A DNA stretch of 64,000 bases, from assembly GCF_001570485.1 (NCBI RefSeq), contig NZ_BCTA01000069.1, positions 186,001 through 250,000 on the forward strand, read 5' to 3'. Every line of letters starts with the position of its first letter. Positions within the stretch are counted from its first letter, which is position 1. Under the pieces are notes generated by a model, which did not search any database, was not told the origin of the DNA, and worked only from the letters and a program-made list of their open reading frames with translations. Positions 17,701 through 25,567 of this stretch are shown one piece after another. A program made the translations under genes and the position numbers. This DNA is from Mycolicibacterium novocastrense. GTDB lineage: Bacteria; Actinomycetota; Actinomycetes; Mycobacteriales; Mycobacteriaceae.

Positions 17701-18697
17701 CCTGGCCGACGACACGATGGTGGCGTCCTACGAATTGGGCGGCGGCTGGATCCATGTCGCGAAGGCGACGATCGGCAAGAGGGCGTTCCTCGGCAACTCC
17801 GGTATCACCCAGCCGGGCCGCAAGGTTCCCGACGACGGCCTGGTGGCGGTGCTGTCGGCGGCGCCGCACAAGGCCAAGGCCGGTTCGTCGTGGCTGGGCA
17901 GCCCGCCGGTCCGGTTGCGCCGCAAGCCGACCGCCGCGGACGCGCTGCGCACCTTCCACCCGTCTGCGCGGTTGAAGCTGCTGCGCGCTCTGGTCGAGAC
18001 GTGTCGGATCGTACCGCTGATCGTGACGTTCGGTATCGGGGTGGCGGTGCTGCTCACCCTGCAATGGTTGGCCGTGCAAGCCGGCTGGGGGTGGGCCGCG
18101 CTGAGCGCCGGAGCGGTGCTGTTGGTAGCCGGAGTCGTTGCCGGTGCAGCCGCTGTGATCGCGAAATGGCTTGTGGTCGGCCGCATCGAGCCCGGTGAGC
18201 ATCCGCTGTGGTCACCGTTCGTCTGGCGCAACGAGGTCTACGACACCTTCGTCGAGACCGTCGCCGCCCCGTGGTTCGCCCGTGCGGCCGGCGGCACGCC
18301 GGTGATGAACTTGTGGTTGCGGGCGTTGGGCGCCGAGATCGGGCGCGGCGTCTGGTGCGAAACGTACTGGTTGCCCGAGGCCGACCTGGTGACCCTCGGC
18401 GAGGGTGCCACCGTCAACCGTGGGTGTGTGGTGCAGACGCATCTGTTCCACGACAGGATCATGCGGATGGACACCGTTGTGCTGGAGCGCGGTTCGACGT
18501 TGGGTGCGCACAGCGTCGCGCTGCCCGCGGCCCGCATCGGCGCGGGAGCGACCGTCGGCCCGGCCTCGCTGGTCATGCGCGGCGACGAGGTGCCCGCATC
18601 GACCCGCTGGCAGGGCAACCCGATCGCGCCGTGGCACGCGCCGCGCAAGAAGCGCGCAGGCACGTCGGCACCCTCGACCAGAGAAACCGCCGCGTGA
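14792..18697 (+). CDS. Pls/PosA-family nonribosomal peptide synthetase (poly(amino acid) synthetase-like)
   Basis: 1301 residues from the GTG at 14792; the open frame extends upstream but the extra part is not conserved in character. An adenylation domain (about 20-500) has IIFTSGSTGTPKG near residue 153, NTYGPTEAT, the GRADDQVKVGGRRIELGE region near 392 and RTSGKVDR near 477. A carrier domain has LGGGSLSAAQL near 530. Then come several membrane segments alternating with left-handed beta-helix (hexapeptide) blocks near 755-800, 960-1010 and 1200-1265. There is no condensation or thioesterase domain. This is the layout of Streptomyces epsilon-poly-lysine synthetase, where the tandem C-terminal domains catalyse peptide bonds. 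The substrate pocket reads D-A-E at its first three positions; the Glu fits a cationic amino acid, which is inference. It overlaps the M1 peptidase by four bases. Confidence 0.85.
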   Translation: MTGELRQEIPPEYLLSPLAPEPRTLIDILYETAGRYPEAPAIDDGDVQLTYAELITDIEDSVRWLAARGIGRGDRIGIRMPSGSYALYVAILAVLATGAAYVPVDADDPEERAELVFAEANVVAVITGAGLSRGPGSSRGWRAAAPLGRDDAWIIFTSGSTGTPKGVAVTHRSAAAFVDAEAQLFLQDNPIGPGDRVLAGLSVAFDASCEEMWLAWRHGACLVPAPRSMVRSGMDLGPWLVARDITVVSTVPTLAALWPAEALEAVRLLIFGGEACPPELADRLAVDGREVWNTYGPTEATVVACAARLSGGDPVSIGLPLAGWDLAVVDAEGEPVPYGAVGELVIGGVGLARYLDPDKDSEKYAAMPTLGWKRAYRSGDLVRLEPDGLYFVGRADDQVKVGGRRIELGEVDTALVNLPGVSGGAAAVRRTAGGTPLLVGYIASADPTFDLAKARVSLAETLPAALVPRLVLVDELPTRTSGKVDRDALPWPVDVGDGDGAGLSGTMGWLAGLWRDVLAAPVDGPEADFFALGGGSLSAAQLVAALRRRHPQVTVADLYDHPRLGSLAGFLDELDPPPQVRPRTVRPTSRLAQAAQVALSLPLATLTGLQWVVWLALANNVLAGFVPWTAPLNWWWVGVGFVLFVTPLGRMGIAALCARLLLDGLAPGTYRRGGPEHLRVWLAERLAEAGGAENLAGAPWLVYYARALGNKVGKGVDLHSTPPVTGMLKLGHRSSVEPEVDLSGHWVDGDLFHVGPITVGNDATIGARTTLLPGAVVGKNADVAPGSGVVGKVKNGQFWKGSPAVKSGKARHPWPEHRPPRAPLWVAVYGVTSIVLAGLPLLAIAAGLAVIGYGVRHTDSVTAAIAPAALWTPAATLVAALMYAALTVVGVRLLSLGLREGYHPVRSRTGWQIWATERLMDAVRTYLFPVYASLLTPVWLRALGAKVGRGTEISTALFTPKFTVVEDGAFLADDTMVASYELGGGWIHVAKATIGKRAFLGNSGITQPGRKVPDDGLVAVLSAAPHKAKAGSSWLGSPPVRLRRKPTAADALRTFHPSARLKLLRALVETCRIVPLIVTFGIGVAVLLTLQWLAVQAGWGWAALSAGAVLLVAGVVAGAAAVIAKWLVVGRIEPGEHPLWSPFVWRNEVYDTFVETVAAPWFARAAGGTPVMNLWLRALGAEIGRGVWCETYWLPEADLVTLGEGATVNRGCVVQTHLFHDRIMRMDTVVLERGSTLGAHSVALPAARIGAGATVGPASLVMRGDEVPASTRWQGNPIAPWHAPRKKRAGTSAPSTRETAA

Positions 18698-20025
18698 CGA
18701 GAAGCAAGAAGAAGTCGACACCGGTCATCGACCCGTACCTGCCGTCGAGCGGCAACTTCGGTTACCGGGTGTCGCGATACGAACTCGACGTCGAGTACAA
18801 GGTCGCGATCAATCGGCTCACGGGGACGGCGACCATCACCGCGGTGACGCTGGCGGCGTTACGCACCTTCACGCTCGACCTCGCCGACACGCTGTCGGTG
18901 ACGAAGGTGTCCGTCAACGGCGCACGGCCACAACAGTTCCGCACGTCTGGAGGCAAGCTTCACATCGCGTTGCGCGATGCGCTGGCCCCCGGTGCGGCGA
19001 TGACGATCGTCGTGCGCTACGGCGGCGCCCCCAAGCCGATCCGCACGCTGTGGGGCGATGTCGGTTTCGAGGAACTCAGCGACGGCGCTCTGGTCGCGGG
19101 CCAGCCGAACGGTGCGCAGTCCTGGTTTCCCTGCGACGATCACCCGAGCGCGAAGGCGAGCTTCCGTCTGCAGATCACCGCCGAGAGCCCGTACCGGGTG
19201 ATCGCGAACGGCGAGTTGGTGTCTCGGCGAGCGCGGGCCGGGATGACGACATGGACCTACGAGTTGCCCGAGCCGACCTCGACCTATCTGGTCACGCTAC
19301 AGATCGGAATGTACGAACGTCATCGGCTGGCCAAGAACGGGGTGGCGATCCACGCGGTGCTTCCGGACCGGTTGCGGGAGAACTTCGAACACGACTTCGC
19401 TCATCAACCGCAGATGATGAAGCTGTTCGTCAGGTTGTTCGGCGACTATCCGCTCAGCGAGGGGTACACCGTCCTGGTCACCGACGATGATCTCGAGATA
19501 CCGCTGGAGGCACAGGGCATTTCGATCTTCGGCGCCAACCACTGCGACGGCAAGGGCGGGTCCGAGCGGTTGATCGCGCACGAACTCGCGCACCAGTGGT
19601 TCGGTAACTCGGTGACCGCCAAGCGGTGGCGCCACATCTGGCTGCACGAGGGGTTCGCCTGCTACGCCGAGTGGCTGTGGTCGGAGAACTCCGGCGGCCG
19701 CAGCGCCGAACAGTGGGCGCGACACTACTACCAGCGGCTCGCGAACTCGCCACGAGACCTCGTACTGGCCGACCCCGGCCCACGCGACATGTTCGACGAC
19801 CGGGTGTACAAGCGTGGGGCGATGACGTTGCACGTGCTGCGCCGGCACCTGGGGGACGACAACTTCTTTGCGCTGCTGCGGGACTGGACCGCGCGCTACC
19901 GGCACAGCACCGTCGTGACCGACGATTTCACCGGCCTGGCATCGCATTACGCCGACGAATCGCTGCGCCCGCTGTGGGACACCTGGCTGTACTCCCCCCA
20001 GTTACCCGAATTGGACGCACCGTGA
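18694..20025 (+). CDS. M1-family zinc metallopeptidase (aminopeptidase N-like)
   Basis: 443 residues, GTG start at 18694 sharing GTGA with the end of the Pls-like synthetase. The zinc site HELAHQWFGNSVT followed 18 residues later by the third ligand Glu in LHEGFACY is complete. The exopeptidase segment reads LEAQGISIF where classical enzymes have GAMEN, as in the short actinobacterial M1 group. No signal peptide is seen. It lacks the C-terminal helical domain of full-length PepN. Tight coupling suggests it processes or degrades the synthetase product, as a degrading peptidase does for poly-lysine in Streptomyces. It shares GTGA with the next gene. Confidence 0.9.
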   Translation: MTRSKKKSTPVIDPYLPSSGNFGYRVSRYELDVEYKVAINRLTGTATITAVTLAALRTFTLDLADTLSVTKVSVNGARPQQFRTSGGKLHIALRDALAPGAAMTIVVRYGGAPKPIRTLWGDVGFEELSDGALVAGQPNGAQSWFPCDDHPSAKASFRLQITAESPYRVIANGELVSRRARAGMTTWTYELPEPTSTYLVTLQIGMYERHRLAKNGVAIHAVLPDRLRENFEHDFAHQPQMMKLFVRLFGDYPLSEGYTVLVTDDDLEIPLEAQGISIFGANHCDGKGGSERLIAHELAHQWFGNSVTAKRWRHIWLHEGFACYAEWLWSENSGGRSAEQWARHYYQRLANSPRDLVLADPGPRDMFDDRVYKRGAMTLHVLRRHLGDDNFFALLRDWTARYRHSTVVTDDFTGLASHYADESLRPLWDTWLYSPQLPELDAP

Positions 20026-21317
20026 CCGACGCGGGCGCCCCCTTCGATCCGGTCACCGCGAGCGCCGCAGCACCGGCCGGTCCTGCCGCGCGCAGCAGCG
20101 TCGGCCGGGTCGGTGTGGCCACCGCCGCGATCGCGGTGTGCGGTTACGCGGTGCTCTACCTGGCCGCCCGCGACCTCGAGCCCGCCGGATTCTCGTTGTT
20201 CGCGGTGTTCTGGGGAGCGTTCGGCCTCGTGTCGGGGGCGACCGGCGGGCTGTTGCAGGAGGCCACCAGGGAGGTGCGGTCCGCGGCGCATCTCGGGGTG
20301 ACGCTGCACCTCGAAGTACGGGAGGGCCCGCGTAGCCGCCCGATGTTAGTGGGCGCTCTCGTGGGGGTGGTCTCGGCCGCCGCGATCGCGCTCAGTTCTC
20401 CGCTGTGGTCCGAGCACGTGTTCGTGGAGTCCCGATGGCTTTCGGTGGCGCTGTTGGCCGCCGGGCTCGCCGGATTCTGCTTGCACTCAACGCTGCTCGG
20501 TATCTCGGCCGGACTGGACAGATGGACGGCGTACGGATCGCAGATGGTGACCGACGCAGGCCTGCGGCTGCTGGTGGCCACCGTGACATTCCTGGTCGGC
20601 TGGGGCCTGGCCGGCTATCTGTGGGCCACGGTGGCCGGTGCGGTGGCGTGGCTGATCATGCTGATCGTCTCGCCCGCCACCCGGCGGGCCGCGGGTCTGT
20701 CCACCCCCGTGAGCACCGCGGAGTTCCTGCGGGGCGCATCGCATTCGATCACCGCGGCGGGTGCGTCCGCCGTCCTGGTCATGGGGTTTCCGGTACTGCT
20801 GCAGGCGACCTCCGACGATCTCGGCGCGGTGGGCGGCATCGTGATCCTGGCCGTCACGCTGACGCGGGCCCCACTACTGGTTCCGCTGACGTCGATGCAG
20901 GGCAACCTGGTGGCCCACTTCGTCGACCAGCGCACGCACCGGTTGCGTGCTCTCGTCGGCCCCGCGGTGATCGTCACCGGTGTGGGACTGCTCGGTGTGC
21001 TCGCGGCGTGGACGGCCGGACCGTGGCTGCTGCGCAGCGCATTCGGCGCCGAATACCGTGCCGAGGGCGCACTGCTGGCCTGGTTGACGGCCGGTGCGAT
21101 CGCGGTGTCACTGCTCACGCTCACCGGTGCCGCGGCGGTGGCGGCGGCGCTGCACCGCGCGTATTCGCTGGGCTGGGTCTCGGCGACCGTCGCGTCGACG
21201 TTGCTGCTGCTGTTACCGCTCGATTTGGAGACGCGCACCGTGGTCGCGCTGGTGTGCGGTCCGGTGGTGGGTATCGCCGTGCACCTGTTGGCGCTGTCGC
21301 GCAAGCATGCGACGTGA
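20022..21317 (+). CDS. Polytopic membrane protein, polysaccharide-flippase/MATE-like
   Basis: 431 residues with about 12 hydrophobic segments, laid out like the polysaccharide flippase/MOP superfamily (VGVATAAIAVCGYAVLYLAARDLEPAGFS at the first helix, LQEATREV after the second). GTG at 20022 overlaps the M1 peptidase stop. It corresponds in length and context (ahead of galE) to Rv3630 of M. tuberculosis. Predicted to move a lipid-linked or polymeric substrate across the membrane; the substrate is unknown. Its operon position right after a Pls-like synthetase and peptidase makes an export role for that product a reasonable guess. Confidence 0.75.
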   Translation: MTDAGAPFDPVTASAAAPAGPAARSSVGRVGVATAAIAVCGYAVLYLAARDLEPAGFSLFAVFWGAFGLVSGATGGLLQEATREVRSAAHLGVTLHLEVREGPRSRPMLVGALVGVVSAAAIALSSPLWSEHVFVESRWLSVALLAAGLAGFCLHSTLLGISAGLDRWTAYGSQMVTDAGLRLLVATVTFLVGWGLAGYLWATVAGAVAWLIMLIVSPATRRAAGLSTPVSTAEFLRGASHSITAAGASAVLVMGFPVLLQATSDDLGAVGGIVILAVTLTRAPLLVPLTSMQGNLVAHFVDQRTHRLRALVGPAVIVTGVGLLGVLAAWTAGPWLLRSAFGAEYRAEGALLAWLTAGAIAVSLLTLTGAAAVAAALHRAYSLGWVSATVASTLLLLLPLDLETRTVVALVCGPVVGIAVHLLALSRKHAT

Positions 21318-21381
21318 CACCGGTTCGGCGCCCGACCCGCCGATCCGTATGCTGGCCCCGTTCTACGGTGAGGAAAAGCGA

Positions 21382-22359
21382 ATGACTTGGCTGGTGACCG
21401 GCGGCGCGGGATACATCGGGTCACATGTGGTGCGCGCACTGTCGGACGCCGACATGCCGGTGGTGGTGATCGACGACCTCTCGACCGGCCTCGAGCGGTT
21501 CGTCCCGCCGACGGTTCCGTTGGTGCGCGGCACCCTGCTCGACGGTGAACTCGTCTCCCGCACGCTCGAGGAACATCGCGTAAGCGGCGTCATCCACATC
21601 GCAGGGTTCAAGTACGCCGGTGTCTCGGTGCAACGTCCGCTTCACACCTACGAGCAGAACGTCTCGGCGATGGTCACGCTTCTCAAGGCGATGGAGGCCG
21701 CAGGCGCCGACAAGATGGTGTTCTCCTCCAGCGCAGCCACGTACGGCACCCCGGACGTCGACACCGTCACGGAGCAGACGCCCACTTCGCCGGAATCCCC
21801 GTACGGTGTCAGTAAATTGGTGGGCGAGTGGATGATTCGCGATGCCGCACGCGCATCCGGGTTGCGGCATACCAGCCTGCGCTACTTCAATGTCGTCGGA
21901 TCGGGTTCAGCGGATCTCTTCGACGTCAGCCCCCACAACCTCTTCCCCCTGGTCTTCGACACGCTGTGCCGCGACGAGACGCCGCGCATCAACGGCGCCG
22001 ATTATCCCACTGCCGACGGCACCTGCGTGCGCGACTACGTCCACGTAACGGACCTCGCACTCGCGCATGTCGCAGCCGCGCGACGGCTTCAAGCCGGTGA
22101 CCCGATCGAGCCCGTCTACAACCTTGGCAGCGGTAGCGGCACCTCGGTGCGGGAGATCATGACGACGATCCGCGATGTGACCGGTTTCGATTTCGAGCCG
22201 GTTGTCGGCCCCCGCCGGCCCGGTGACCCCGCCCGCATCGTCGCATCGGGTGACTTGGCCGCGCGCGACCTCGACTGGCGGATGCGACATTCGCTGGAGG
22301 AGATGGTGCGCTCGGCGTGGATCGCTCGCCGGCAAGCAGGGGATGCCTATCCGCGGTAA
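21382..22359 (+). CDS. galE: UDP-glucose 4-epimerase
   Basis: Interconverts UDP-glucose and UDP-galactose, supplying galactose for cell wall galactan and other glycans. The ATG at 21382 gives 325 residues after a GAGGAAAAG ribosome site. The NAD motif GGAGYIGS is at residues 7-14, SSSAATYG follows in the active-site region and YGVSK holds the catalytic Tyr/Lys pair. It is 64 bases after the flippase-like gene and overlaps the next membrane protein gene by 17 bases. Corresponds to galE1 (Rv3634c) although the strand arrangement differs. Confidence 0.92.
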   Translation: MTWLVTGGAGYIGSHVVRALSDADMPVVVIDDLSTGLERFVPPTVPLVRGTLLDGELVSRTLEEHRVSGVIHIAGFKYAGVSVQRPLHTYEQNVSAMVTLLKAMEAAGADKMVFSSSAATYGTPDVDTVTEQTPTSPESPYGVSKLVGEWMIRDAARASGLRHTSLRYFNVVGSGSADLFDVSPHNLFPLVFDTLCRDETPRINGADYPTADGTCVRDYVHVTDLALAHVAAARRLQAGDPIEPVYNLGSGSGTSVREIMTTIRDVTGFDFEPVVGPRRPGDPARIVASGDLAARDLDWRMRHSLEEMVRSAWIARRQAGDAYPR

Positions 22360-24133
22360 CTTCGCGCCGGGCAACTGGGTCGCGCGCACCGCCGCCGTCC
22401 TGATCGTCGTGCAGTTGGCGATCCGGGCGGTGCTGGCATTCGGCGGCTACTTCTACTGGGACGACCTGATCCTGATCGGCCGCGCGGGTACCCAACCGCT
22501 GCTCTCGCCGGCATACCTGTTCGACGACCACGACGGCCACGTCATGCCGGCCGCGTTCCTCGTCGCCGGCGGCATCACGCTGTTGGCGCCGCTGAACTGG
22601 ATCGGGCCGGCGATCAGCCTGGTCGTATTGCAGCTGCTGGTGTCGCTTGCCCTGCTGCGGACACTACACATCATCCTCGGGTGGCGGCCAGTCCTGTTGC
22701 TGCCGTTGATATTCGCGTTGTTCACACCGCTGACCGTGCCGGGCTTCGCCTGGTGGGCGGCGGCGCTGAACTCGTTGCCGATGCTGGCGGCGCTGGCATG
22801 GGTCTGCGGCGACGCGATCCTTCTGGTGCGCACCGGTGACAGGCGCTACGCGGTGACGGCTCTGCTGGTCTACATCGGTGGTCTGCTGTTCTTCGAGAAG
22901 GCGGCCGTCATTCCGTTCGTCGCGTTCGCGGTGACCGCTCTGCTGTTCTATGTGACCGGCGCGGGGTCGGTGAAAGCGGTGTGGCGTAACGGAGTCCGTT
23001 TGTGGGTGCCGTCGCTGGCGGTCACGGTGGGATGGGTCGGCGTGTACCTGATCGTGGTCGACCAGAAGCGGTGGAGTCTCGACCTGGCGATGACGTGGGA
23101 CCTGCTCGCGAGGTCGGTGACGCACGGGATCGTGCCGGGATTGGTGGGCGGCCCGTGGGACTGGCAACGGTGGGCGCCGGCGTCGCCGTGGGCCACCCCG
23201 CCCATGATGGTGATGGTGCTGGGCTGGGTGGGCCTGGCCGCGGCGGTCGCGGTGACGGTGGTGCGCAAGCGGCGGATCGCCGCGGTGTGGTTGGTTGCCG
23301 CGGGGTATGCGATCGCCTGCCAGATCCCGATCTACCTCATGCGCTCATCGCAGTTCACGGCCCTGGAGTTGGCGCAGACGCTGCGTTACCTGCCCGACCT
23401 CGCCATCGTGCTGGCGCTGTTGGCTGCCGTCGGGCTGTGCGCCCCGAACCGCGAGGGGACGCAGTGGTTGGATGCGTCGCGGCCCCGAACAGTGGTGATC
23501 TGTTCGCTCACAGCGGCATTCGTGGTGAGCAGCGTGTACTCGACGGCCACGTTCCTGACGGTGTGGCGCGACAACCCGGCACAGGCCTATCTGCAGAACG
23601 CGTTGTCGGGTTTGGCCGACGCGAGCCGGAAATCGGATGCCCCAATGCTCGACCAGGAGGTCGACCCGATGGTCCTGCAACGGGTGGTCGGACCCGAGAA
23701 CCGGGCCAGCCACATGTTCGCGTTGGTGCGCGAGCGTCCCGAATTCTCCGTCGCCACACCCGAATTACGCATGCTCGACCACGCCGGTCGCGTGGTCGAC
23801 GCGAAGGTCACCTGGGTGCGAACCATCGCGCCCGGCCCGCACCCGGACTGCGGATACCTGGTGCAGCCGGAAGCTCCTGCTCGTATGCCGTTGGACGGTC
23901 CGCTGCTGCCCGCGGACTGGACGGCGGAGATCAACTACCTGGCCAACAGCGACGGCTCGATGACGATGTCGCTGTCGGAGGGGCACGAGGTCAAGGTGCC
24001 GGTGCGACCGGGCCTGAACCAGGTGTTCGTCCGGCTACCCGGTGCGGGCGACGCGATCGACGTCCGCGCGAACACGGCCGCGTTGTCGGTGTGCATCGCG
24101 TCGGGCCCCGTCGGATTCCTGGCACCGAAGTAG
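22343..24133 (+). CDS. Large integral membrane protein, GT-C glycosyltransferase-like
   Basis: 596 residues from the ATG at 22343, which lies inside the end of galE. About ten membrane segments fill residues 10-420, followed by a soluble extracytoplasmic C-terminal domain of about 150 residues. The first loop carries YWDDLILIG, an acidic pair in the place where GT-C transferases keep their catalytic/metal Asp residues. It resembles Rv3635 in length and neighbourhood. A polyprenyl-phosphate-sugar-dependent transferase is a reasonable guess, but neither donor nor acceptor can be read. Confidence 0.7.
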   Translation: MPIRGNFAPGNWVARTAAVLIVVQLAIRAVLAFGGYFYWDDLILIGRAGTQPLLSPAYLFDDHDGHVMPAAFLVAGGITLLAPLNWIGPAISLVVLQLLVSLALLRTLHIILGWRPVLLLPLIFALFTPLTVPGFAWWAAALNSLPMLAALAWVCGDAILLVRTGDRRYAVTALLVYIGGLLFFEKAAVIPFVAFAVTALLFYVTGAGSVKAVWRNGVRLWVPSLAVTVGWVGVYLIVVDQKRWSLDLAMTWDLLARSVTHGIVPGLVGGPWDWQRWAPASPWATPPMMVMVLGWVGLAAAVAVTVVRKRRIAAVWLVAAGYAIACQIPIYLMRSSQFTALELAQTLRYLPDLAIVLALLAAVGLCAPNREGTQWLDASRPRTVVICSLTAAFVVSSVYSTATFLTVWRDNPAQAYLQNALSGLADASRKSDAPMLDQEVDPMVLQRVVGPENRASHMFALVRERPEFSVATPELRMLDHAGRVVDAKVTWVRTIAPGPHPDCGYLVQPEAPARMPLDGPLLPADWTAEINYLANSDGSMTMSLSEGHEVKVPVRPGLNQVFVRLPGAGDAIDVRANTAALSVCIASGPVGFLAPK

Positions 24134-24157
24134 CGGTCGGCGTGCCAGGCTGTCGGG

Positions 24158-24529
24158 ATGACAGACATCCGTGAACAAGGCCTCCAAGTCTTCCGCGAAC
24201 TGCTTCCCGGTGTCCTTCCCGACGGGGACGTCGAACTGCCCACCGACTCCTTCGGCGGCGAGATGCTCGGCCTGGCCATGGACAACGTGTTCGGGCGGCT
24301 GTGGACCCGGGACGGCCTGAGCCGTCGCGACCGCAGCCTGCTGACGCTCGGCATCCTGATCGCGCTGCGCGCCGAAGACGAGTTGCGCATTCACGTCCAG
24401 ATCGCGCGCACCAACGGCCTCACCGACGACGAGATCGCCGAGGTCATCTACCACTGCACCGGTTACACCGGCTTCCCCGCCGCCAACTCGGCAATGAAAG
24501 TCGCCAAGGAGGTGTTGCAGCCGACGTGA
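24158..24529 (+). CDS. Carboxymuconolactone decarboxylase-family protein
   Basis: 123 residues, ATG at 24158. The pattern RRDRSLLTLGILIAL ... LRIHVQIARTNGLTDDEIAEVIYHCTGYTGFPAA is the PcaC/CMD fold. There is no CxxC pair, so it is not an AhpD-type peroxidase; a single Cys sits in the YHCTGY loop. Real substrates of this branch are often unknown. The stop overlaps the start of the following hydrolase gene as GTGA, so they were made as a unit. Confidence 0.85.
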   Translation: MTDIREQGLQVFRELLPGVLPDGDVELPTDSFGGEMLGLAMDNVFGRLWTRDGLSRRDRSLLTLGILIALRAEDELRIHVQIARTNGLTDDEIAEVIYHCTGYTGFPAANSAMKVAKEVLQPT

Positions 24530-25420
24530 GCATCGCACCGGTCACCCACCACCGCGTCAACGTCGACGGTGTCGACACCTTCTACCGCCAAGCCGGACCT
24601 CCCCACGCGCCGGTCGTCCTGTTGCCGCACGGCTACCCCGCATCGTCATACGTCTACCGCAATCTCATGGCCGCACTGGGCGACCGGTGGCACCTGGTCG
24701 CACCCGACCTGCCCGGATTCGGTTACAGCTCAACGCCTTCACCCGATGACTTCGGCTACACTCGACGCCTACGCCGCATTCCTGCGGTCCTTCGTCGACA
24801 CACTCGAGCTTCGGCGCTACGTCATCTGGCTGCACGACTACGGCTCGCAGTTCGGTTTCCGTCTCGCCCTCGCCGAACCCGAGCGGGTCGCGGGCCTCGT
24901 CATCCAGAACGGCGACATCTACGCCGACGCGTTCGGACCGAAGTACGGGTTCCTGCGCGAGCTTTGGGACAACCCCGGGTCCTCATCCCGGCGCCGCATC
25001 GCCGAGCACGTGACCCTCGCGGGCTTCGAAAGCGAGTTCCGCGGCGAACTCGCACCCGAAGTGGCCGACCGCATCAGCCCCGACCTGTGGACACTGCACT
25101 GGTCGCTGATGAACACTCCGGCCCGGCTGGCCAACCTGATTCATCTGCTCGAGGACCAACCCTCGACGCTCGACTGGTTCGCTGACGAGCAGGCTTATCT
25201 GCGCACGCATCGACCGCCGACGCTGATCGTGTGGGGCCCGCATGACGGCTACATGCCCGAGGAGTCGGCGCTGGCCTACCACCGCGACCTGCCCGACGCG
25301 CCCCTGCACCTGCTCGACGGCGGGCACTGGTTGCTGGAAACGCACCTCGATGAGGTTGTGCCGCTGGTTCGCGACTTCCTGACCCGCGCGATCGGTGAGG
25401 ACAGAGCTGGAGCCACCTAG
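24526..25420 (+). pseudogene. Alpha/beta hydrolase (epoxide hydrolase-like), frameshifted
   Basis: The first frame begins with GTG at 24526 and reads a normal hydrolase N-terminus (LLPHGYPASSYVYRNLM ... APDLPGFGYS) to about position 24757. The rest of the family (LDAYAAFLRSF, the nucleophile motif WLHDYGSQ, and DGGHWLLE with the catalytic His) is in another frame and stops at 25420. One inserted base or two missing bases around 24757-24763 (TTCGGCTACACTCGAC) would explain it. The downstream part is otherwise intact with no stop codons, so the damage is recent or a sequencing error. The stop lies 10 bases inside the oppositely directed tRNA-Thr. Confidence 0.8.
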
Positions 25421-25483
25421 GAGAATCGAACTCCTGACCTGCTCATTACGAGTGAGCCGCTCTGCCGACTGAGCTAAGGTGGC
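25411..25483 (-). tRNA. tRNA-Thr (anticodon CGU)
   Basis: 73 bases on the minus strand. Acceptor GCCACCT pairs with AGGTGGC and T is the discriminator base. The D-arm is GCTC/GAGC, the anticodon stem GCTCA/TGAGC encloses CTCGTAA with anticodon CGT, and the T-arm is AGGAG/CTCCT with the TTCGATT loop. No CCA is encoded. The 3' ten bases are also the end of the convergent hydrolase open frame. Confidence 0.97.
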
Positions 25484-25567
25484 GTGCCCGCGATGAGCGC
25501 TTGCGCGAAGAGCAGACGACAGCGACAGGCGGGACGAGTCTACGGCAGGGCTCGCCGACGACCCAAC

